Assembly: GCA_046765875.1 (NCBI GenBank)
Contig: JBKPSJ010000188.1
Span: forward strand, 1-8,455
Direction: 5' to 3'
Length of the DNA stretch: 8,455 nt
DNA from: DASRHY01 sp046765875
GTDB taxonomy: Bacteria; Actinomycetota; Actinomycetes; Propionibacteriales; Kribbellaceae
Position numbers and translations under genes: made by a program. Under the pieces are notes generated by a model. The model did not search any database. It saw nothing but the letters and a program-made list of their open reading frames with translations, and was not told the DNA's origin. How positions within the stretch are numbered: position 1 is the stretch's first letter; the number at the start of each line of letters is the position of its first letter. Shown one piece after another: positions 1 to 5,491 of this stretch.

Positions 1-1182
1 GTGACGCGGACCCAGATCGGCATCGTCGGCGCCGGACCTGCCGGGCTGATGCTGTCCCACCTGCTGCACCTGGCCGGAATCGAGTCGGTGGTGCTGGAGG
101 CCCGCAGTCGCGAGTACGTCGAGCACCGGGTCCGCGCCGGCGTCCTTGAACAGGGCTCGGTAGACCTGCTCCGTTCCAGCGGCGTCGGGCAGCGGCTCGA
201 CCGCGAAGGGCTCGAACACGGCGGGATCAATCTGCAGTTCGCGGGTGAGCGGCACCGCGTGCCGATGAAGGACCTGACCGGCCGGTCGATAACCGTGTAC
301 GGGCAGCAGGAGGTCGTCAAGGATCTGATCGCACGGCGGTTGGCCGACGGCGGCGACATCCGGTTCGAGGTGGACGATGTACGAGTAGCGGGGCTGGATA
401 CCGATCGGCCGGTGATCCGCTTCGTGCACGAGGGCCAGGCCGACGAGATCGAGTGCGACTTCGTTGCCGGCTGCGACGGGTTCCACGGCGTGTGCCGGGG
501 TGCCGTACCGGATGGGGTGCTGACGGCGTACGAGCGGACCTACCCGTTCGCATGGCTCGGGATCCTCGCGGAGGCGGCGCCGTCGACCGAGGAGTTGATC
601 TACTGCCATTCGCCGCGCGGGTTCGCGTTGGTCAGCATGCGCTCGCCGAAGATATCGCGGCTGTATCTGCAGGTCGATCCGGACGCCGATCTTGACAAGT
701 GGTCCGACCAGCGGGTGTGGGACGAACTGCACTCGCGACTGGAAGTCGTCGGCGACTGGCGCCTGACCGAGGGACCAGTCATCGACAAGGGCATCACCGC
801 GATGCGCAGCCTCGTCGTCGAGCCGATGCAGTGGCGGCGGCTATTCCTCGCCGGCGATGCGGTGCACATCGTTCCCCCGACCGGCGCGAAGGGCATGAAC
901 CTCGCGCTCGCCGACGTCCGCGTGCTCGGGGCGTCATTCGACGCCCGGTACGCCGACGGCCGGTCCGACCTGCTCGACGCGTACTCGCAAACGTGCCTGG
1001 AACGCGTCTGGCGGGCGCAGCACTTCTCCTGGTGGATGACGTCGATGCTGCACCAGTTGCCCGGGCACGATCCGTACCAGGAACGGCTGCAACTGGCCCA
1101 GCTTAGGTACGTCACGACCTCGGAGGCGTACGCCCGCTCACTCGCCGAGAACTACGTCGGCCTGCCGTTCAGTCGCGGGTGA
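1..1182 (+). CDS. pobA: 4-hydroxybenzoate 3-monooxygenase (p-hydroxybenzoate hydroxylase)
   Basis: This FAD-dependent class A monooxygenase hydroxylates 4-hydroxybenzoate to protocatechuate, feeding the beta-ketoadipate pathway in the cytoplasm. The 393 residues match the family's usual ~394 almost end to end. Visible motifs are the FAD-binding GAGPAG (residues 10-15), the DG motif around 158-160 (CDG), and the GD motif LAGDAVHIVPPTGAKG at 283-298. Substrate-pocket residues known from the Pseudomonas enzyme fall at the same numbers: Tyr201, Ser212, Arg214, Arg220, Tyr222, Pro293 and Tyr385. The C-terminus ENYVGLP is typical. The GTG at base 1 is the likely start because homologues begin about here (MKTQ in Pseudomonas against MTRTQ here), but the ribosome-binding site lies outside the window. 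It is the only rightward gene, and its end overlaps the end of ettA. In the NADPH-selective loop the Pseudomonas Arg33 position is Ala34 here. Function is confident; cofactor preference is open. Confidence 0.96.
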   Translation: MTRTQIGIVGAGPAGLMLSHLLHLAGIESVVLEARSREYVEHRVRAGVLEQGSVDLLRSSGVGQRLDREGLEHGGINLQFAGERHRVPMKDLTGRSITVYGQQEVVKDLIARRLADGGDIRFEVDDVRVAGLDTDRPVIRFVHEGQADEIECDFVAGCDGFHGVCRGAVPDGVLTAYERTYPFAWLGILAEAAPSTEELIYCHSPRGFALVSMRSPKISRLYLQVDPDADLDKWSDQRVWDELHSRLEVVGDWRLTEGPVIDKGITAMRSLVVEPMQWRRLFLAGDAVHIVPPTGAKGMNLALADVRVLGASFDARYADGRSDLLDAYSQTCLERVWRAQHFSWWMTSMLHQLPGHDPYQERLQLAQLRYVTTSEAYARSLAENYVGLPFSRG

Positions 1183-2851
1183 GCTTGCGGTAGGTGACCC
1201 GGTGCGGGCGGGCCGCCTCCGGACCGAGGCGCTCGACCTTGTTCGCCTCGTACGCAGCGAAGTTGCCCTCGTACCAGAACCACTTCGCCGGGTCCTCGTC
1301 GGTGCCCTCCCAGGCGAGGATGTGCGTCGCGACCCGGTCCAGGAACCACCGGTCGTGGGAGATCACCACGGCACAACCCGGGAACTCGAGCAGCGCGTCC
1401 TCCAGCGACTGGAGCGTCTCGACGTCAAGGTCGTTGGTCGGCTCGTCGAGCAGCAGCAGGTTGCCGCCCATCTTCAGCGTCAGCGCCAGGTTCAGCCGGT
1501 TGCGCTCACCGCCGGACAGCACGCCGGTCGCCTTCTGCTGGTCCGGGCCCTTGAAACCGAACGACGCAACGTAGGCCCGGCTGGGCATCTCGAAGTTCGC
1601 GACCTTGATGTGGTCAAGGCCGTCGGAGACCTGCTCCCACACCGTCTTCTTCGGGTCCAGGCCGCCGCGGGCCTGGTCGACGTACGAGACCCGGACGGTG
1701 TCGCCGAGCCTGAGCTCGCCGCTGTCCGGCTTCTCCTCGCCGACGATCATCCGGAACAGAGTCGACTTGCCGACGCCGTTTGGACCGACCACACCGACGA
1801 TGCCGGCGCGCGGCAGGCTGAAGCTCAGGTCGTGGATCAGCGTCCGCTCGGCGAAGCCCTTGCGCAGGTTCTCGACCTCGAGCACGACGCTGCCCAGCCG
1901 CGGACCTGGCGGAATCGTGATCTCCTCGAGGTCGACCTTGCGGAATCGCTCGGCCTCGGCGGCCAGCTCCTCGTACCGGGTCAGCCGGGACTTGCTCTTT
2001 GCCTGGCGGGCCTTCGGGTTCGACCGGACCCACTCCAGCTCACGCTCGAGGATCTTCTGCCGCTTGGCGTCCTTGCGACCCTCGACGACCAGCCGCTGCT
2101 GCTTGGTCTCGAGGTAGGTCGAATAGTTGCCCTCGTACGGATACGTCTTGCCGCGGTCGAGCTCCAGGATCCACTCGGCCACGTTGTCCAGGAAGTACCG
2201 GTCGTGGGTGATGGCCAGCACGCAGCCCGCGTACTTCTGCAGGTGCTGCTCGAGCCAGAGCACCGACTCCGCGTCGAGGTGGTTCGTCGGCTCGTCGAGC
2301 AGCAGCAGGTCGGGCTGCTGGAGCAGCAGCTTGCACAGCGCGACGCGGCGGCGTTCACCTCCGGACAGCTTGTCGACGATCGCGTCGGCCGGCGGGCAGC
2401 GCAACGCGTCCATCGCCTGTTCGAGCTGGGCGTCGATGTCCCACGCGTTGCGGTGGTCGAGCTCGGTCTGCAGCTCACCCATCTCGGCCAGCAAAGTGTC
2501 GTAGTCGGCGTCCGGGTCGGCCAGTTCGGCGGAGATCTCGTTGAAGCGGTCCAGCTTCGCCTTCGTGTCGCCGACGCCCTCCTCGACGTTCTCCAGCACC
2601 GTCTTACCCTCGGTCAGCGGCGGCTCCTGCAGCAGGATGCCCACCGTGGCGCCCTCGGCCAGCCGGGCCTCGCCGTTGGACGGCTGCTCCAGGCCGGCCA
2701 TGATCTTGAGCAGCGTCGACTTGCCGGTGCCGTTCGGGCCGACCACGCCGATCTTCGCGCCCGGGAGGAAGTTCAGGGTGACGTTGTCAAGCACGACCTT
2801 GTCACCGTGTGCCTTCCGGACACCACGAAGCGTGTAGATGAATTCCGCCAT
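1169..2851 (-). CDS. ettA: Energy-dependent translational throttle protein EttA (ABC-F ATPase)
   Basis: EttA is a soluble ABC-F ATPase. In E. coli it binds the ribosomal E site and gates the first elongation steps according to the ATP/ADP ratio; despite older 'ABC transporter' labels it has no membrane domain. The protein is 560 residues (E. coli ~555). Two ABC cassettes are visible: Walker A GPNGTGKST (38-46), signature LSGGERRR (162-169) and Walker B LLLLDEPTNHLD (182-193); then Walker A GPNGVGKST (356-364), signature LSGGERNR (445-452) and Walker B LLLLDEPTNDLD (465-476). The acidic insert at about 95-135 is the arm domain, and the charged linker at about 245-315 is the inter-domain ribosome/tRNA-contacting segment. 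The ATG at 2851 is chosen because MAEFIYT matches E. coli MAQFVYT; an in-frame GTG two codons upstream (2857) is possible. No transmembrane helices are seen. The gene follows ssb by 102 bases with a hairpin between. Confidence 0.95.
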   Translation of the reverse strand: MAEFIYTLRGVRKAHGDKVVLDNVTLNFLPGAKIGVVGPNGTGKSTLLKIMAGLEQPSNGEARLAEGATVGILLQEPPLTEGKTVLENVEEGVGDTKAKLDRFNEISAELADPDADYDTLLAEMGELQTELDHRNAWDIDAQLEQAMDALRCPPADAIVDKLSGGERRRVALCKLLLQQPDLLLLDEPTNHLDAESVLWLEQHLQKYAGCVLAITHDRYFLDNVAEWILELDRGKTYPYEGNYSTYLETKQQRLVVEGRKDAKRQKILERELEWVRSNPKARQAKSKSRLTRYEELAAEAERFRKVDLEEITIPPGPRLGSVVLEVENLRKGFAERTLIHDLSFSLPRAGIVGVVGPNGVGKSTLFRMIVGEEKPDSGELRLGDTVRVSYVDQARGGLDPKKTVWEQVSDGLDHIKVANFEMPSRAYVASFGFKGPDQQKATGVLSGGERNRLNLALTLKMGGNLLLLDEPTNDLDVETLQSLEDALLEFPGCAVVISHDRWFLDRVATHILAWEGTDEDPAKWFWYEGNFAAYEANKVERLGPEAARPHRVTYRKLTRD

Positions 2852-2858
2852 ACGCACA

Positions 2859-2864
2859 ACCCTA
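2859..2864 (-). promoter_or_regulatory. Possible -10 element or weak Shine-Dalgarno of ettA
   Basis: TAGGGT on the minus strand fits the actinobacterial -10 pattern TAnnnT. It ends 7 bases before the ettA ATG, so transcription would begin at or next to the start codon (leaderless). A poor -35 candidate, TAGAGT, lies 17 bases upstream. The same AGGG could instead act as a weak Shine-Dalgarno about 8 bases from the ATG. No better ribosome-binding site is visible. The two readings cannot be separated from sequence alone. Confidence 0.28.
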
Positions 2865-2900
2865 GGCGCTCGCGCCAGCGCACTCTAAATCGACCGACGC

Positions 2901-2930
2901 CCACCGGCTCCTCGACACCAGAGCCGGTGG
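2901..2930 (-). terminator. Perfect 10-bp hairpin between ssb and ettA (possible terminator or attenuator)
   Basis: CCACCGGCTC (2901-2910) and GAGCCGGTGG (2921-2930) are exact reverse complements separated by a 10-base loop. The hairpin begins 24 bases after the ssb stop and lies 49 bases before the ettA ATG. On the minus strand it is followed by GATTTAG and not by a run of T, so it is not a classical rho-independent terminator. It could be a partial terminator that lowers ettA expression relative to ssb, or an mRNA 3'-end stabiliser. The stem is seen directly; the role is inference. Confidence 0.45.
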
Positions 2931-2953
2931 AACGTCCTCCCGCCGCGGCGGCG

Positions 2954-3712
2954 TCAGGCCGCCTTTCGGGCACGGCGCCGGGTGGTGCGGGTATCGGTGT
3001 CGTCGGCGTCGGCCGGCGGTGCGCCGACCCGTCCGACCGGCACAAGGTCACCCGACTCGTCGCCATCTCCGTCATCGCCGCCCTCCCCCGGCCGCTCCCC
3101 TGGCCGCTCCGACGGACGCTCCGACGGGCGCTCCGAGGGGCGTTGGGGGGAGGGCCGGTCGGAGGGGTCGTCGAAGGGCGGCTCGACCGGGGCCGCGGAC
3201 ATGTCGGCGACGAGCGGGCCGGACGCGAACGGATCGGTGAGCTCGCGGTCGCCGTGGTGGAACGAGTTCTCCTCCTGGCTCTCCGTGTCGTCGCTCAGCT
3301 CCCGCATCTCGTCCCGCAGCGTGTCCGGCTGCTGGTTCGCCCGCGGCGGGTTCTTCCGGAACTGTGCCGTCCCGCGGTTCAGGTCGTGCCCGACCGAGAA
3401 CGCCTCGATCACGGTCTTGCTGTGCTGCTCACCGTTCTCGTCGACCCAATCGGTCGTCTTCAGCCGGCCGGTCACCAGAACCGGCTGGCCGTTGCCGATC
3501 GAGGCCATCACGTTCTCCGCGAGCGTGCGCCAGCACTCGACCGTGAACCAGGTGGTCGGCTTGTCCGACCAGCCGCCGTCGGCCCGGCTGTAGAACCGTG
3601 GCGTCGAGGCCAGCCGGAACGACGCCATCGCCACCCCGGAGGTCGAGTACTTGAACTTCACCTCGCCGCCCACCCGGCCCTGCACATCCACGTAGATCTC
3701 GCCAATGCTCAT
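2954..3712 (-). CDS. ssb: Single-stranded DNA-binding protein, SSBb-like paralogue
   Basis: This protein binds single-stranded DNA in replication, repair or recombination, normally as a tetramer. An OB fold fills residues 1-115, with hallmark WFTVECWRTLAENV (55-68) and GQPVLVTGRLKT (75-86). Residues 116-252 are a disordered tail: an acidic stretch (136-183), four-residue Pro-Ser-Glu-Arg type repeats (191-210), another acidic stretch (213-222), and a basic end TRRRARKAA. The usual acidic SSB tip (Asp-rich, ending Pro-Phe), which recruits partner proteins, is absent. The start at 3712 is supported by GAAAGG 9 bases upstream; in-frame upstream codons, including an ATG at 3751, lack this support. 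The gene lies upstream of ettA as in mycobacteria, where the equivalent SSB (SSBb) is the non-replicative paralogue. That, and the tail, make a specialised repair or stress SSB more likely than the main replicative one; this is inference. Confidence 0.93.
   Translation of the reverse strand: MSIGEIYVDVQGRVGGEVKFKYSTSGVAMASFRLASTPRFYSRADGGWSDKPTTWFTVECWRTLAENVMASIGNGQPVLVTGRLKTTDWVDENGEQHSKTVIEAFSVGHDLNRGTAQFRKNPPRANQQPDTLRDEMRELSDDTESQEENSFHHGDRELTDPFASGPLVADMSAAPVEPPFDDPSDRPSPQRPSERPSERPSERPGERPGEGGDDGDGDESGDLVPVGRVGAPPADADDTDTRTTRRRARKAA
3090..3142 (-). repeat. 12-bp tandem repeat in the ssb tail
   Basis: About 4.4 imperfect copies of a 12-base unit (plus-strand form close to ggccgctccgac; copies begin at 3090, 3102, 3114 and 3126) encode the Arg-Pro-Ser/Gly-Glu repeats of the SSB tail. 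The unit is a multiple of three, so gain or loss of copies would lengthen or shorten the disordered linker without a frameshift. Confidence 0.8.
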
Positions 3713-3721
3713 CGTGTCCAC

Positions 3722-3759
3722 CCTTTCCTGTCGTCTGATTCGTACGGACATCAGGAAAG
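3722..3759 (-). promoter_or_regulatory. ssb ribosome-binding site inside an inverted repeat
   Basis: The Shine-Dalgarno GAAAGG occupies 3722-3727, 9 bases before the ssb ATG. It overlaps the arm CAGGAAAG (minus strand, plus coordinates 3723-3730), which is perfectly complementary to CTTTCCTG at 3752-3759. The spacer is 21 bases and contains a further imperfect pairing (GTCCG with CAGAC). In an mRNA starting upstream of 3759 this stem would mask the ribosome-binding site. Alternatively the dyad is a protein operator. The symmetry is seen; either role is inference. Confidence 0.5.
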
Positions 3760-3800
3760 ATGCGCGAATTCGGCGTCGTTGCGGGGACGACTTCAGAACC

Positions 3801-3809
3801 TGTGGACAA
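3801..3809 (-). promoter_or_regulatory. Exact DnaA-box sequence upstream of ssb
   Basis: TTGTCCACA reads on the minus strand, 88 bases upstream of the ssb start codon and 23 bases past the end of the preceding GTPase gene. This nonamer is the preferred DnaA box of Streptomyces and mycobacteria. It is the only exact copy I noticed in the window. DnaA regulation of ssb is plausible but unproved from one box. Confidence 0.42.
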
Positions 3810-3832
3810 CCAAAGGGTGCCGGAGGCAACGA

Positions 3833-5491
3833 TCAGGCGCGTGCGATGGCGAGCAGGTCGCGGCAGCGGGTGTACAGCGCCAGTTCCTCACGCGCCGGCG
3901 CGACGATCTGCTCGTCGGCCACCAGAGCCAGCTCGGTCCGCAGTGCCTTGTCCGCCTGCTTCGCCCGCCGCGACGCGCCGACCGACGCGAACAACCGGCA
4001 GCCGAACGCCACGGCGATGCCGAGGATCGCGCCGCCGACCAGCATGATCGCCGGCAGCGGGATGTCCCGCCACCGCGGCCGCGACGGGTTGGAGACGTTG
4101 AGGGCGTCGAGCACCAGCACCGTCACCAGCCAAACGCCGCCTGCCAGGGTGATCAGGAACAGGACCCATTGCACGACCTGGTTCACCGTCCACCAGCGCG
4201 GCCTGTCGGCAACGCCCAGGTCGGTTCGCGACACCGCCCAGTCGAGCTCGTCGGAGATCGACTCCTCGCGCGTCTTGATCAGATTACGGACCGAGTCCGA
4301 CCACGGCCGGGTCAAACCGTCGACCGCGCGGTTGGTGACGTTGCGGATCGCGTTGTCCACCTGGGCCCGCTGTACCGGCGTCGGCGACGGCAGCGACGTA
4401 CGGGCAACGACCTCACCGGTGTCCAGTTCGTCGCGATTCGGGCGGTCCAGGTGCAAACGGCGCAACGGGTCCGGCCGGAATCGCAGCAGCCACTTGGTGA
4501 CCGGCCATCCCGTCGCCGCGCGGGCACGGCGCACGAAGGCACGGCGTACCGCCTCCACCACCACCGGTACGCCACTGGCGGCAGCCAGTGCATCCACGAG
4601 CGCGGCGATATCGGCTTTGCCGATCTGCGGCGTCTTCGCGTCGCCGCACTGGTCGGCGAGCTGGTCGGCGATCCTGTCGACGTCGGCGGCGATGCGATCC
4701 CGGGCGGACTTCTTGTCGTTGACCCTCTTGACCAGCAGTGACCGCAGCTCGGCCAGGCCCTCGCCGGTCACCGCGGACGTCGCGAGGATGGTCGGGTCCT
4801 CGATGCCGTCGTTGCGCAACAGCCGGTCGAAGTCGGCGACGCAGCGGTCGCGGTCGTGCGGACTGAGCCGGTCGGAGTGGTTGAGGCAGAACGCCATCAC
4901 GCCCGAGTACGGCGCCAGCCGGCTCAGGTAACGGTTGTGGATCGTCGCGTCGGCGTACTTCTGCGGATTGACCACCCAGATCATCACGTCGACCAGTTCG
5001 ACCAGCCGGTCGACGATCAGCTGGTGCTCGACCTCGGTCGAGTCGTGGTCGGGCAGGTCGAGCAGGACCAGGCCGTCGAGCTCGGCGTCGCTTTCCTGCT
5101 GCAGGCTGCTGGTATGCGAGACCTGGTGCCGGCGCGGAATGCCCAGCCAGTCCAGTAGTTCGGCGGCTGGCTGGTCGCCCCACACGCACGCCAGCGGCGT
5201 TGTCGTCATCGGGCGGCGTACCCCGACGGCAGCGAGATCGAATCCGGTCGTTGCGTTGAACAACGATGACTTGCCCGCACCGGTCACACCGGCCAGCGCC
5301 ACCACGGTCAGCTCGCCCGACATCCGCAGTCGCTGCCCGGCGCGGTCGCAGATGTGTGCGGCATCCGAGAGCGCGACCGGGTCGAGCCGCCCCTCCCCGG
5401 CCGCCACGGCATCACTGAGGGCGTCGACCTTGGTGAGGATGTCGGTCGATCCCCGGGTCAGCCCCTTCACAGCACGCATGATCCCGCTCAT
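3833..5491 (-). CDS. Membrane-associated GTPase, dynamin-like/YfjP-like, second of a tandem pair
   Basis: This 552-residue protein has an N-terminal P-loop GTPase domain and a C-terminal membrane anchor. G-motifs in order are G1 GVTGAGKSS (68-76), a Thr-rich switch (MTTTP, 95-99), G3 DLPD (145-148), G4 NHSD (204-207, close to NKxD) and G5 TSA (238-240). A helical, Arg-rich middle (about 255-430) leads to two hydrophobic segments at about 435-462 and 479-502, so both ends should be cytoplasmic. The remaining tail is charged and helical. Its start codon overlaps the stop of the upstream GTPase as ATGA, and GAGGA lies 9 bases before the ATG, inside the upstream gene, so the two are probably translationally coupled. 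Tandem bacterial dynamin-like proteins (for example Streptomyces DynA/DynB and mycobacterial IniA/IniC) act on membranes or septa; equivalence to any of these is not shown. Ribosome-related (Era-like) GTPase function is the main alternative. Confidence 0.85.
   Translation of the reverse strand: MSGIMRAVKGLTRGSTDILTKVDALSDAVAAGEGRLDPVALSDAAHICDRAGQRLRMSGELTVVALAGVTGAGKSSLFNATTGFDLAAVGVRRPMTTTPLACVWGDQPAAELLDWLGIPRRHQVSHTSSLQQESDAELDGLVLLDLPDHDSTEVEHQLIVDRLVELVDVMIWVVNPQKYADATIHNRYLSRLAPYSGVMAFCLNHSDRLSPHDRDRCVADFDRLLRNDGIEDPTILATSAVTGEGLAELRSLLVKRVNDKKSARDRIAADVDRIADQLADQCGDAKTPQIGKADIAALVDALAAASGVPVVVEAVRRAFVRRARAATGWPVTKWLLRFRPDPLRRLHLDRPNRDELDTGEVVARTSLPSPTPVQRAQVDNAIRNVTNRAVDGLTRPWSDSVRNLIKTREESISDELDWAVSRTDLGVADRPRWWTVNQVVQWVLFLITLAGGVWLVTVLVLDALNVSNPSRPRWRDIPLPAIMLVGGAILGIAVAFGCRLFASVGASRRAKQADKALRTELALVADEQIVAPAREELALYTRCRDLLAIARA

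Noticed and set aside
1169..2851. Reading the ABC protein as a drug or macrolide exporter
   Set aside because: There are no membrane segments, and the arm, the linker and the MAEFIYT start match EttA.
3775..3791. 5-base stem GTCGT/ACGAC after the second GTPase gene as a terminator
   Set aside because: The stem is too short and no T-run follows on the minus strand.
3713..3832. LexA (SOS) box upstream of ssb
   Set aside because: I searched the gap for the actinobacterial GAAC-N4-GTTC type dyad and found none; only the DnaA-box and the CTTTCCTG/CAGGAAAG dyad stand out.
4353..4361. TTGTCCACC, one base from a DnaA box
   Set aside because: It is inside GTPase coding sequence, has a mismatch at the last position, and has no neighbouring boxes to suggest a cluster.
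4573..4590. 7-base perfect hairpin CACTGGC/GCCAGTG
   Set aside because: It lies mid-gene in an Ala-rich helix of the second GTPase. Short GC-rich stems of this size are expected by chance here.
1202..4741. A 1179-codon open frame on the plus strand
   Set aside because: It runs antisense through ettA, ssb, both intergenic gaps and part of a GTPase. Its translation is low-complexity Arg/Leu/Val/Gln-rich with no recognisable motif, which is typical of the stop-poor antisense frame of high-GC genes.
3705..4931. A 408-codon plus-strand open frame
   Set aside because: Ser/Arg/Thr-rich translation lying antisense to the second GTPase and the start of ssb; no domain is visible.
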